A stretch of 64,000 nucleotides of DNA from Moesziomyces globuligerus (taxonomy: Eukaryota > Basidiomycota > Ustilaginomycetes > Ustilaginales > Ustilaginaceae), in the NCBI GenBank assembly GCA_030849465.1, contig JARVLF010000010.1, positions 744,001-808,000 on the forward strand, given 5' to 3'. The notes below the pieces were generated by a model that was not told the origin of the DNA, searched no databases, and worked only from the letters and a program-made list of their open reading frames with translations. Within the stretch, counting starts at the first letter, position 1. Every line of letters begins with the position of its first letter. Below are positions 21,384 through 31,593 of this stretch, piece after piece. Position numbers and translations under genes: made by a program.

Positions 21384-22146
21384 TCGGAACCGCAAGCCAG
21401 GATAGAGCATATATATAGGAGATCCTCAACATGGCTTGATCTGTGATCTTGCAGCGCGGTGTGTGTGTGATGAGTGAAAGGATGCATGTCTCGGACTGAG
21501 CCGACGACGATTTTGGCTGCTTTGGCTGAGCTGCTTTGGCTGAGCTGCTTTGGCTGAGATGCTTCGGATGCTCCGTCTAGGCAGGTGATGCTCTCGAGCA
21601 AGGTGTTGGTCTCCGAGACGCGTCACGAGCCGAGAAAAAGTGGCTTCGTGTGGAGCGCGGTGGCCTCGCCAAGTCGGCGTCTTTCCGCACTTTACAGCAA
21701 CTTGGTCTGACAGATCCGCACAGCTAGCTAGCCACCATCTGCTGCCATCAGACCACCATTCACTTGCTCAGAGTAGCAACAGCGCAAAGCTCAGGCGCAG
21801 CTTCAAGCCGGTTCGCAACATCCGCAGCCCCGACGACGGCGTCCCGACGTGTGCCATGCCGGTGCTCCATGGCTGAGTCGCCGCAGCAACTAGCAACATA
21901 CGGGCCACCATCACCTACGCGCCGCCAGCCTCCCACCTAGGACCCCTGCGGCATGCGACCTCTGCGCATGGTGTCTGCTACTCGTCACCCTCTCCCTTTC
22001 CCTTCGGCGCTCGACCTCGCCCGTTCTTCGGAGCACCACACGCATTGTCGAGGCGGGAGCTGAGCCGCACGCTCTTCATCTCATACGCCTGCCGAAGCTC
22101 AGTTCCGCTTCGGGCAGGCAGCCGATCCGACCCACCGCACCAGGCG
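21384..22146. other. Intergenic spacer with 14-bp repeat
   Basis: 763 bp between the OPT and TOP3 genes. It contains a TATATATA word soon after the OPT stop (near 21409-21417, more likely AT-rich 3' UTR than promoter) and the 14-bp repeat at 21512-21562. No gene is supported. Confidence 0.55.
21512..21562. repeat. 14-bp tandem repeat, three copies plus a partial
   Basis: TTTGGCTGAGCTGC occurs at 21521 and 21535, with a last near copy (GATGC ending) at 21549 and a partial copy before 21521. Confidence 0.85.
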
Positions 22147-25044
22147 ATGCGGATCCTCTGCGTGGCCGAGAAGCCTTCGATCGCCAAGAGCATCGCCTCC
22201 ATCCTCGCGCGCGGCCACCCTTCCAATCGTCCCGGCAAAGACAAGTTCTGCCGCAACTATGACTTCCAGTATCGCATGCCTGGCGTCCAGGGCATGGTCG
22301 ACATGACCGTCACCTCGGTCCGCGGCCACCTCACAAACGTCAACTTCGGACCCCAACACTCTTCCTGGCACTCGTGCCCTCCTGGCGACCTCTTCGCCGC
22401 ACCTATCGTCACCAGCCTCAGCGATGACGCAAAGGCCATCGGCCTCAACCTGCGCAACGAGGCTCGCAATGCCGACGCCGTCATGATCTGGACCGATTGC
22501 GATCGCGAGGGCGAGCACATCGGCAGCGAAATCGTCGCCGAGGTGCGCAAGGTCCGCCGCAACATCCGCGTCATGCGCGCGCGCTTCTCGGCCATCATCG
22601 ACTCGCAGATCCACACCGCCTGCCAGAACACCGTCGACCTCGACTGGCGTGCCGCCGATGCCGTCGAGTCCCGCATCGAGCTCGATCTCCGCGTCGGCGC
22701 CGCCTTCACCCGCATGCAGACTCTGGCACTTCAGAATCGCATTCCCGGCTTTGGAGACGCGCGCCAAGTCATCAGCTACGGGCCCTGTCAGTTTCCCACG
22801 CTCGGCTTCGTCGTAGATAGGTACAACAAGGTGATCGACTTTGTCTCCGAGCCGTTCTGGCTGCTCCAGCTTCACAAGACGCGCAGCATGTCCGGCGGCG
22901 ACCCGGCGCCCGACGATCCACCCGACCAGATCCGCAAGGTCATCTTCAACTGGGACCGCGTCCACCTCTTTGACAAGCGCGCCGTCGAGATCTTGCGCGA
23001 TCTCTGCCGCGCCAGCCCCGAGGCCACGGTCGACAACGTCACCAGCAAGCAGACCAAAAAGTGGAAGCCCTATCCGCTCACCACGGTCGAGCTGCAAAAG
23101 TCGGGCTCGCGCTTGCTCCGCCTCACGCCCAAGCGCATCCTCGACGTCGCCGAGTCGCTCTACCAGAAGGGCTTCCTCTCCTATCCGCGTACCGAGACGG
23201 ACCAGTACGACAAGGAGTTCGACTTCAACACGCTCGTCGCCAAGCAGACCGCCGACGCCGCCTGGGGTCCCATCGCACAGCGGCTGCTCGACGGTGCATT
23301 CGAGCGACCGCGCAACGGCAGGAACAACGACAAGGCGCATCCGCCCATCCACCCCACCGCACATGCCAACAACCTCACCGGCGACGACAAGCGCGTCTAC
23401 GACTACGTCACGCGCCGCTTTCTCGGCAGCTGCTGGACCGACGCCACGGGCACGCAGACGAGCGTCGCCGTCGACGTGGCCGGCGAAAAGTTCCACGCGT
23501 CCGGGCTGGTGATCCTGCAGCGCAACTACCTCGAGGTCTTCACGTACGACAAGTGGGAGGGCAATCTGCTGCCGCCGTTTGTGCGCGGCGAGACGTTCCG
23601 GCCGACGCGGCTCGAGATGAAGCAGGGCGCCACCTCGCCACCCAAGCTGCTCACCGAGGCGGATCTGGTGAGCCTCATGGACAAGAACGGCATCGGCACC
23701 GACGCGACCATCGCCGAACACATCGCAAAGGTCATCGAGCGCCGCTACGTGATGCAGGTCAAGGAAGGCAAGACCAACTACCTCGTCCCCTCGACGCTCG
23801 GCATCGGATTGGTCGAGGGATACAACCAGCTCAACCTGGACAAGTCGCTGAGCAAGCCGCTGCTGCGTCGCGAGACCGAGTACCGCATGTCGCTCATCTG
23901 CGCCGGTCAGCGCACCAAGGCCGAGACGATCGCCGAGAGCGTCGACGAGTACCGCGAGGTGTTTGCGCTCACCAACCGCCAGTTCGACCGCATCGCCGAA
24001 ACCGTGCTGGCCTACCTCACCGATCCGAATGCCGGGCAGGAGGCGCGCGCGGTCGAGCTGGGAGAGCGCGGTGAGGATGATGACGACGACGCAGACCTGC
24101 CTGGGGATAGCGATGCCGACAGCGACGGCGGTGGCGGACCCCCGCCCAGAGGAGGGGGCAGCACGGGTCGCGGTCGTGGCACGACGGCTCGCGGGAGAGG
24201 CAGTCGAGGGGGTCGCGGTGCTGCGACCGCGCCTCGCCCACCGGCGCCTCGCCCACCGCCAAGAGGGCCGAACGGCGACGGTAGCTTCAAAGATGCGCGT
24301 CCTGGCGGCGGGTCGGATGGAGCCGGTTTTGGCTCCGGTTCCGGCTCGCCTCCGTGTCAGTGCGGCGAGGCGGCTGCGGAGCGAACGACGACGAAAGCAG
24401 GGGCCAACCAGGGGCGACGATTCTTCGCATGCAGCAAGCCGATGAGCGACTCGAGCCGGTGCGACTTTTTCGAATGGGCGGACGGGTCGAGCGGAGCGGG
24501 TGCCAGCAAGACGGTGCCGGCGAAGCGCAGCCTGCCTGCGGAAGCGGAGCGCGGCGAGTGGGCGAGCAACATGCGCTCGCACGTTGCGGCGCGGGGCTCG
24601 TCGGGAATTCGACGGTGCGAGTGCGATCTGCAGGCGGTGGTGCGGACGAGCAACAAGAGCGGGCCGAATCAGGGACGTTCGTTCTGGGTGTGCGGCCGAG
24701 AGAGCGTACGGCTGCGGTGCAAGTTTTTCGAATGGGACGACGATGCCAATGCTGGCGCTCTTCAAGCCAATAGCAACGGCGGCGGCGGCGGCGGGGGAGG
24801 AGGGGGATCGTGCTTCAACTGTGGACAGAGCGGGCATTGGGCTTCGGACTGTACGAATGCCGAGCAACGGGCGACGACGAATGGCAACGGCCGAAGCACA
24901 ACGGCCAGGGGCAGAGGCAGCGGCAGCGGCAGGAGCAAGCGTGGAGCGGCCAAGGGACGGGGTGGTGGGAGCAGCGGCAAGGACGACGGCTGCTTCCGCT
25001 GCGGTAAGAAGGGTCACTGGTCGAGCGACTGTCCCGGTACCTGA
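22147..25044 (+). CDS. TOP3: DNA topoisomerase III with GRF and CCHC zinc-finger tail
   Basis: 965 residues from the ATG at 22147 (MRILCVAEKPSIAKS); the frame upstream uses only a TTG. This is a type IA topoisomerase. The Toprim domain has the acidic DCDREGE motif (near 117-123), and the active-site Tyr is near 346 in FLSYPRTETDQY. MPGVQG, YGPCQFPTLG and DKNGIGTDATIAEHI are also conserved. Past about residue 640 comes an acidic, then Gly/Arg-rich tail. It carries two GRF-type zinc motifs (near 735-780 and 823-865) and two CCHC knuckles (CFNCGQSGHWASDC near 889 and CFRCGKKGHWSSDC near 952). The catalytic core matches yeast Top3, and the tail matches the longer TOP3A layout. With a RecQ helicase and Rmi1 it dissolves recombination intermediates in the nucleus (family knowledge). 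Confidence 0.96.
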   Translation: MRILCVAEKPSIAKSIASILARGHPSNRPGKDKFCRNYDFQYRMPGVQGMVDMTVTSVRGHLTNVNFGPQHSSWHSCPPGDLFAAPIVTSLSDDAKAIGLNLRNEARNADAVMIWTDCDREGEHIGSEIVAEVRKVRRNIRVMRARFSAIIDSQIHTACQNTVDLDWRAADAVESRIELDLRVGAAFTRMQTLALQNRIPGFGDARQVISYGPCQFPTLGFVVDRYNKVIDFVSEPFWLLQLHKTRSMSGGDPAPDDPPDQIRKVIFNWDRVHLFDKRAVEILRDLCRASPEATVDNVTSKQTKKWKPYPLTTVELQKSGSRLLRLTPKRILDVAESLYQKGFLSYPRTETDQYDKEFDFNTLVAKQTADAAWGPIAQRLLDGAFERPRNGRNNDKAHPPIHPTAHANNLTGDDKRVYDYVTRRFLGSCWTDATGTQTSVAVDVAGEKFHASGLVILQRNYLEVFTYDKWEGNLLPPFVRGETFRPTRLEMKQGATSPPKLLTEADLVSLMDKNGIGTDATIAEHIAKVIERRYVMQVKEGKTNYLVPSTLGIGLVEGYNQLNLDKSLSKPLLRRETEYRMSLICAGQRTKAETIAESVDEYREVFALTNRQFDRIAETVLAYLTDPNAGQEARAVELGERGEDDDDDADLPGDSDADSDGGGGPPPRGGGSTGRGRGTTARGRGSRGGRGAATAPRPPAPRPPPRGPNGDGSFKDARPGGGSDGAGFGSGSGSPPCQCGEAAAERTTTKAGANQGRRFFACSKPMSDSSRCDFFEWADGSSGAGASKTVPAKRSLPAEAERGEWASNMRSHVAARGSSGIRRCECDLQAVVRTSNKSGPNQGRSFWVCGRESVRLRCKFFEWDDDANAGALQANSNGGGGGGGGGGSCFNCGQSGHWASDCTNAEQRATTNGNGRSTTARGRGSGSGRSKRGAAKGRGGGSSGKDDGCFRCGKKGHWSSDCPGT

Positions 25045-26133
25045 CCGAGTCCCGGAGTGTAGATGGACAAGAGCATTCTACAAGGCACCTGCAATGCATC
25101 ACTAAGCAAACAAGGCTCGCTAGGCAAGGGGAGAAAGACGCATGGATCGGAGAGATTTGTCCGAAGTCTCCGAGCGGACCAGTTTTTCGGACGCTGCTGC
25201 AGCTGCAAGCATTGGGGGGATGGGTTCGGGAAAGTCGGATAACGCGGAGAGGAGTTGGGGGGGGGGGGGTGCAATTGCGAATTGGGCGACGGATGAGCGG
25301 CTTGGAGGCGGATAGAGTACAGTCATGGTGTGCATAGCTGCATGCATGCATGCTTTGACACTCGCGAGACTTGCAGCGAGCGGGTGGGAATGAGCACACG
25401 TTGGAGTGAGGCTGGCGTGTCATTGGTCCGTGGCCACGCGGGGGAGACTGTGACCGCGTCGCTGCTGGAGAAGTGGACAGATCTTGTCGTATGGTGTTGG
25501 TATCGTTCGATCGACAGATCGGGCTGGATCGAGATGTGAGGAGTCAAGTCTGGCTGGTGTGTGGTCAGTAGCAGTCGGGAAGCGGGGCGAAGGATGTTTA
25601 GCAGAGCGGAGCATTGGAAGCCGAAAAGGGGGCATGGCAGGCCAAAGCGGGATTCCCGGTGGATGCAGAGACGTGGTTCGGCTGGGCGTGTTTGGCGAGC
25701 GAAGCCTTGTTCGGAGGCGCGCATGCGGATGCACCGAAGCGCCTCAAAACCTTGAAAGCTGCAACGCCTCTGCACACCTCCAACAACAGCACTGTACGGT
25801 ATGCTGGCTATCGTGGCCTGGCAAGATGCCACCTCAGAGCCAGTCGAGCGTCAATCGTGAATCGTGAATCCAGAAGGGATCGGCGGGATGGGATGTTCCG
25901 CCGCACCACGTCCAAGCTCTGTTTTTGTTTTTCTTTGTTTTCAACCACCGCCTTTGCTTGACCGGCGACGAGCCTTATTTGAACTGGCGCGCATGCGGGC
26001 AGTGACCGAGAAAGCAGCGAGCAGAAGAGTCGCGGATCGGATCGGCCGCAAACACCAGCGCAAGCGCACAGGCTAGAGGCCTGGCTCGGATGCGACGTGT
26101 GCTGCGATGTGCATCGGAAAAGGGCGTGGGTGT

Positions 26134-26172
26134 GCAGAGCGCAGAGCGCAGAGCGCAGAGCGCAGCGCAGCG
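26134..26172. repeat. 7-bp tandem repeat, four copies plus GCAGC units
   Basis: GCAGAGC is repeated at 26134, 26141, 26148 and 26155, followed by two GCAGC units. It lies in the gene-free region about 1.5 kb upstream of the bHLH gene. Confidence 0.85.
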
Positions 26173-27124
26173 CGCCGGACGAGGTCAGACGATCGATACG
26201 GCAGCGCGCAAACGCAGGCCTGCGTTGGGTCGGACCTGCATGTCTCGTCGTCGCGCGTGTCGATCGGTCATGTCGGAAGCTCCCGCGTCAAGCCCATCGA
26301 GTGAAGCCCGAGCTCTGTTTGTCAAGCCAAAGCTCAGCCAAAAGCATCACTGCAGTTCATGCAAAGTCGCGCCCCCGTCGCAGCGCAGCGCTTCGTTGTG
26401 CGGTGGGGTGCTGGCGAAAATTTTGAAAGCTCAAACCACTCGACTCGCCTGGCCACGACCCAAGTCAGGGCGTTCGTTGGCGCTGCCCTGTCTCGCTCAC
26501 GTCGCGTGGATCTAAAAATGGTCGAGTCCACCAAAGGGTCCCGCACCTGGACCTCGAAAACAAGCCTAGCGTCTGGCACGCCAAGCCGGCAATCCTAACA
26601 GCATGAGCTGTGTCGAATCGTGATGACGGTGCACAGGGCAAGCGCCAACGAGGCTGCAAGCGCTGCACATGGAGCTGCACAGATGCACGGCTGCACGGCT
26701 GCAGAGGGCGTCCCCTCTCCAGGCGAGGCAGTGGGCCGGACAGGACCGGTGCAGGCGTGTGAGTGCGTGTTTAGGCGTGGTGGCAGCTGGGCCAGCCGCC
26801 TGAAAGTCGCTCGCCGAGGGCCTTCATCTGTGGTTGAAACCGCGTCTCGCGGCGTGAAGCTTCCAACTTTTTCTTTTCTTTTTGGCCCAGTTCGCTTAGT
26901 TCGCCCTTCTTTTTTGGATTTCGGATGCGCCGGACAGACCGGCCAAGCAAGGAAGCCAGGAAGCCAGGCGATGCGCGGCAAGCGGCGTGAGCCGTGAGCC
27001 GTGAGCCTCCGCTGGGCGGGGGAAAGGGCGCATCCGCCAGGAGCCGCCAGCCTCGCTAGGCACTGCTGCAGCCCAACTGCCCTTGTCGCCTTTTTCCCCC
27101 GCCCAGCCTACGAACGAGTGAGCG

Positions 27125-27160
27125 TGCGAGCGAGCGAGCGAGCGAACGAACGAATGAATC
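27125..27160. repeat. Tetranucleotide CGAG/CGAA repeat
   Basis: GCGAGCGAGCGAGCGAGCGA runs into CGAACGAACGAATGAA. This microsatellite lies about 470 bp upstream of the bHLH ATG, probably in the promoter or 5' UTR. Confidence 0.8.
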
Positions 27161-27630
27161 ACCACCGCAATCACAATCACATCTCGACCTCGCAGCAGAT
27201 CGCAATCTCGATCCCAATCTTCCTCATCCTCATCCTCGCTCGCCATTCACCATCCGCCCTGGCTCGATCTCATCCTCCTTCCTTCATCTACATCGACCAC
27301 CGATCAACCACCCTCTGCATCAAACGCTGCAGCTCGACTTGGCTCGGCGACACTCGGATCGCCGCCGTCATCCAACGCACGTACCCCTCGCAACACCATC
27401 TCTGCATCGACGCATCCGAAGCATCACCGCGCGGATACCATCCATCTGCCCAACCTCGATTGCTCCATCGGCCCACCATATCTACGCCGAGCTGCTCTTC
27501 CAGCTCGGTCAACTCCCGTCCGCATTGACGCGAGCCATCCTCCGACCCTCCCTACCCTTCGACCTGCGCTGCCCCGAGCCTTCTCCACCGAGCTCGGCCT
27601 CGTGCCTCTCCGGCCGTCCAGCTACGGATC

Positions 27631-28602
27631 ATGCAGAACAGTCCAGCCTCGTCCCACAACCCCTTCCCCTCGTCCTCAACGCCCAACTCGTTCATGGACA
27701 CGTTTGACTTTGGCAACCCCGACTTCTCCTCTGCCAACTCGGGCATCGACGATCTCAACATCTTCCCCGCCAACTCCGCCCCATCCACCTCCTCCAACCA
27801 CAACGCGCACTCTGACGCCGGATCGGCTCCCGCCAGCCATCATCCGAGTCCCTCGGCTGCCTTCAATCAGCCACAGGCCGCCGCCTCGGACTCCGGCGCT
27901 TCCAGCCATCACGCTTCCAACAGCCGCGGCGCTGGCGTCTTCCTCAACCCCTCCTCCCACGCCGGATCGCCCCTCGCTTTCCCGCGCAATCGCTTCGACG
28001 GCAACTCGTCCACAAGCCCGCAGGCCAGCACCGCCAATCCAGGCGGCGGCAGCGACAACGGCCACAACCGTCCCTCATCCTCCGCCAACTCGGACATGAA
28101 CTTCTCCGGTTCCAACTACCTCGACTCCAGTCACGCCGCCGCCGCCATGCAGAATTCGCATTCCAACCAGTCCCAGGCCACCGAACAAGACGGCCGCATG
28201 CCACAACTCTCCATCACGGATCTCCAGCAGATGCTCCTCGAGCGCGAGAGGAGCGAGCGCATCCAGAACATGCAGACCGCCCTCCTCAAGCAACAGCTCG
28301 ACCAGCTCGCCCGCGTGCAGCAGCAGCAGCAGCAACAACAACAAACCCACCACCAGCACCAGCAACAGCACCAGCCACAAAACCACCACCACCACCAGCA
28401 GGCGCATCAGCAACATCACCATCCACATCAGCAACACATGCAGAATGCGGGCGCGTCGTCCAATCTCCAGCTCAACCTGCCCGGATCTGCCGGTCAGCTC
28501 TCGCCGGGACAGCAGCAAAGTCTTCTCGCAGCCCTCCAGAGCGCATTTGCTGCCGGCAACAACCCAAGCGCACACAACAATGTGCTCCAGGCGGCACAGT
28601 AT

Positions 28603-28644
<42 letters not shown>

Positions 28645-30441
28645 GGAGGCGCAGGGCAAAACTCGTGGCAACAAGCGCACATGTCTGGCTCGCAGAATCC
28701 ATCGGCTGGTAACGGCGACCAGACCAACGTTCTGGCCCAGTACGGTCTCATCACGCCCATGGGCTCCGGTCCGTTCAACAGCACCTCGTGTCCGCCCGGC
28801 TCGGCCAACTTCATGTCGCCGCTCACCATGCAGCCCAACTCGCAGCCGGGCAGCGTCAGCGTCGAGGCCCGGCCGGGCAACGACTACCTCGGCAACTACA
28901 CGCCGCTCGAGTCGCCCGCCATGACGCCCGCCAGCGTCTTCTCCACCGGCAGCACGGGCATCGTCATGTCCGAGCTCTTCTCGCCGCTCACCTCGCCCGC
29001 GCTCGGCCCGCACCCGCCCAGCCTGAGCGAGATGATGCTGCCCCCCGCGCAGCTGCAGCAGACGGCGCCGTCGGCGGGCATGCATGGATCGCCGGCGGTG
29101 AGCGCCTCGAACAACTTTACGCCCACCGCCTCGCCCTTGGCGCTCCTCGCCAAGGGATCGTCCAAGATCCGCAAGAACCGGTCCACCACGGCCGAGGCGC
29201 GCGCCAACAAGGTCAGACCCTCGCCGCTCATGAAGCCCGTCGCGGGCCCGTCGTTGAAGAAGAAGAAGGAGGCGGCGATCGTCGCCGGCAGCATCGCTTC
29301 GCCCAGCACGTCGACGCCTCCGACAAACGGCAACGGCAGTGCCAATGGAGGTACGTCTGGGCCGAGCTCTCGACGCGCTTCCATCACCAACGCGCCCGAG
29401 GCGGCGGCGGGGTTGGCGCACTCGCGCCATCAGTCGACCGATGTGGCGCACAGCGAGGGGACGTCGTCGACGCCGTCGCCCATCGACCTCTCGGGTGGCG
29501 GAACCATGCCGCCTCCGTCGGGGCCGACGAACCGCATCCTCACGCCCAGCTCGATCATGGGCATCCGCTCGAGTCCGGCTACGTCGACGCCGACGGATGC
29601 GCGTCAGGTGCCGTCGCCCAACAACCGGGCCTCGGGCGCTGCGCTCTCGGGCGTGCTCAAGGGCAAGGCTCGCGACGACCTCCGCGCGGCGCCGTCGCAG
29701 CCGCAGCAGCAGCCGCAGCCGCAGGCGATGATGCAGCAGCCGGATGCGATGGCGCTTGCGTCGCAGGCGCACGGGATGTATGCCAACATTGCGCCGTTCG
29801 CCGGTGCGGCGGTGGGCGCGCCTCCCAAGGTGACGTTCAACCTGCCGTCGATGGGGGGGATGCCGATTCAGCCCGGCGGCTTGTCGCAGGCCGAGCGCGA
29901 GGCTTGGCTCTCGTACAAGTCGGCAGGTGGGCTCGAGTCGCGACGCACCTCGCACAAGGCTGCGGAACAGAAGCGACGCGACTCGCTCAAGTTCTGCTTT
30001 GACGAACTCCGCGGCCTGCTGCCCGCCATCACGCTCGACGAGGATGCGCCCAACGGATCGCTGCTCGGTCCGGACGGCGTCGAGGAGGATCGCGAGGCGG
30101 AGCGCTTCAATCCGCACGACGTCGGCGATCCCCAGATGGCTAGGGCGGCCAACAAGGCCATCAGCAAGGTCGCGCTGCTCAGGCACAGTAACGAGTACCT
30201 CGTCAGGCTCAAGCAGCGTCTCGAGCGCAGGGAGATGGCGCTGGCTGCCTGCAGGAAGGAGGTCCACGAGCTGCGTGCCAAGCTGGGCCTCCCCGAGTCG
30301 GACGATCCCAGCGTCACGGGCAGGGGCCCTCCACTTGGTTGGACAGAGGGCGTCCAGTATGCCTTGGGCATGGACCATGCTCTCGAATCCGCAGCTGCGA
30401 GCCCTGACGATCAGAAGGCCGCCATGGACCAAACCGCCTAA
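27631..30441 (+). CDS. bHLH transcription factor with Gln/His-rich N-terminal half
   Basis: 936 residues, intron-free. The N-terminal ~770 residues are Ser/Pro/Asn-rich, with Gln/His tracts near 230-270 and 325-340 (CAG/CAA runs at about 28318-28345 and 28602-28645) that look like activation domains. The DNA-binding domain is near 769-870: SHKAAEQKRRDSL carries the His-Glu-Arg 5-9-13 signature, which in the family predicts binding to CACGTG. Helix 1 is FCFDELRGLLPAI. An unusually long loop of about 45 residues precedes helix 2 (KAISKVALLRHSNEYLVRL), which continues as a short leucine/charged coil (RLERREMALAACRKEVHEL). The pattern recalls NUC-1/Pho4- or SREBP-like fungal regulators, but I cannot name the orthologue. 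Confidence 0.92.
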
Positions 30442-30665
30442 CACGCCCTCCGGAACAATACCTTTTTTTTTTAGCGGCTGTGCTTCTTCTTAGACGAATC
30501 ATTTGCATACATTTCGCAGTCACCGGCATGTGTGTGAAGAGTGCCGGAATTGGCGGAAACAGCAAAGTGAAGTGGACAGGAGGAGGTGGCAGCAAAACCG
30601 AGATTGTTGGTGCCAAAAAGAGCGGTGGACAGAAATGTGCCAAAAAAAAGGGAATACTCGGGTGA
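30442..30665. other. Short spacer, bHLH 3' region
   Basis: Holds the 3' UTR of the bHLH gene, including a T run at 30461-30471. No gene is seen. Confidence 0.5.
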
Positions 30666-30677
30666 AAGAAAAAAAGA
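30666..30677 (-). terminator. Pol III T-run terminator of tRNA-Glu copy 1
   Basis: On the minus strand the tRNA is followed by a T-rich run (AAAGAAAAAAAGA on the + strand), the usual RNA polymerase III stop signal. Confidence 0.7.
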
Positions 30678-30678
30678 G

Positions 30679-30750
30679 TTCCCGGCCAGGGAATCGAACC
30701 CTGATCTGAGCAGTGAGAGTGCCCTATACTAACCATTGTACTAACTGGGA
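30679..30750 (-). tRNA. tRNA-Glu (anticodon CTC), copy 1
   Basis: 72 nt read on the minus strand. The T arm is CAGGG-TTCGATT-CCCTG. The anticodon stem GGGCA/TGCTC encloses loop CTCTCAC, giving anticodon CTC (Glu). The D arm is GTAC-AATGGTTA-GTAT. The acceptor stem pairs TCCC with GGGA, then has one A-C mismatch (positions 5-68), G-C and a T-G wobble; the discriminator base is A. There is no intron, and CCA is not encoded, as usual in eukaryotes. An identical copy lies 620 bp to the right. Confidence 0.93.
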
Positions 30751-31271
30751 CTTCATATCAAAACCCCCGAAAGTTGTATCCATTATCCGGTTTCCACTCC
30801 AGGAGGAGAGAGGAGGTCACAAGTGGATGGCCGAACGAGCGAGGTTCGGAGACGGTGACCGGCCATGCCACCTTGATGGTGCGCATGCTTCTGGCTGATT
30901 TTGCGAACATCTGCATCTGTCCACGGAGACCAAAGCACCGTCTCACGTCCGATCTGCAAAGGTACGCACGCCATCGCCAAGTCAGCACTGCGCTGGGAGG
31001 GACCTCGCGGGGATCTTGCTGCAGCTCTTCCCCCTCCTTTTTCTTCCTTTTTGTCCCCCCTCCTGTCCTTCGCCCCTCGAGAGAGCTTCCAGCCACAGAG
31101 AGCGGCAGTCCTGGTTTTGCGAGGCCGTTTCTGGATGTGCAGTATCAAAAGCCCGTTGGCCACGGTGCGCAGAGCGGTGCATCGGATTCGCAGCTTCAGT
31201 AGAGCTTGGGTTGTATTAATATAATAATTTAAAGTCGCAGCGCGCGACATGGGTCCGGATTTGGCTGAATG
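30751..31271. other. Spacer between the two tRNA-Glu genes
   Basis: About 520 bp without a supportable gene. A C/T-rich block (about 31015-31080) and an AT-rich patch (TTAATATAATAATTTAAAG near 31217-31235) are visible. Confidence 0.5.
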
Positions 31272-31294
31272 AAAAAGAAAAAAAAAAAAAAAAA
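31272..31294 (-). terminator. Pol III T-run terminator of tRNA-Glu copy 2
   Basis: A long A run on the + strand (GAAAAAGA followed by about 17 A) gives a T run just downstream of the minus-strand tRNA. Confidence 0.75.
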
Positions 31295-31298
31295 GGAG

Positions 31299-31370
31299 TT
31301 CCCGGCCAGGGAATCGAACCCTGATCTGAGCAGTGAGAGTGCCCTATACTAACCATTGTACTAACTGGGA
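31299..31370 (-). tRNA. tRNA-Glu (anticodon CTC), copy 2
   Basis: Identical in all 72 bases to the copy at 30679-30750, with the same A-C acceptor mismatch. Identity extends only a few bases to each side (GAG before, CTT after on the + strand), after which the flanks differ. Confidence 0.93.
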
Positions 31371-31463
31371 CTTGTTATGGAGGCTAGCTGTGATTGTAAT
31401 TATATACGTGATTGCCAAGCAGAGGAATAATGACCTGCGGATTATCGCTTGGAAGGGAGGACG

Positions 31464-31469
31464 CACGTG
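31464..31469 (+). promoter_or_regulatory. CACGTG E-box upstream of the IMPase gene
   Basis: Palindromic CACGTG in ACGCACGTGCGA, about 125 bp upstream of the ATG at 31594. It fits the site class predicted for the HER-type bHLH protein at 27631; a link between them is speculative. Confidence 0.35.
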
Positions 31470-31593
31470 CGAAGGCGAGAAGGCTCCGGGCGCACGTCCC
31501 AAGCGCGGCGACTTTGGCTTTGTTGGTTTGCTTCTCATCACCACCTCGTGCTCATCCGCTCTCTCTCTCACACGGGTCCAACGCTTTGCAACA

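Larger units (their letters stand above)
25045..27630. other. Long gene-free stretch, bHLH gene promoter and leader
   Basis: 2.6 kb without a supportable gene. It contains a 13-base G run at 25257-25269, a 7-bp tandem repeat at 26134-26161, a (CGAG)n-like tract at about 27125-27160 and a C/T-rich leader up to the ATG at 27631. Open frames up to 175 residues are low in family signal. Confidence 0.5.

Noticed and set aside
22099..25017. 972-residue minus-strand open frame
   Set aside because: It is the antisense shadow of TOP3; no motif, and the start codon is not ATG-supported by any family.
25757..26515. Overlapping plus-strand open frames in the bHLH upstream region
   Set aside because: Repeat-derived Arg/Ser/Gln-rich translations of the GCAGAGC repeat and flanks; no coding signal.
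28075..30444. 789-residue minus-strand open frame with poly-Leu
   Set aside because: The Leu runs are the complement of CAG repeats in the bHLH gene.
31333..31593. N-terminal extension of the IMPase frame
   Set aside because: It runs through a tRNA gene; the IMPase homology starts right after the ATG at 31594.
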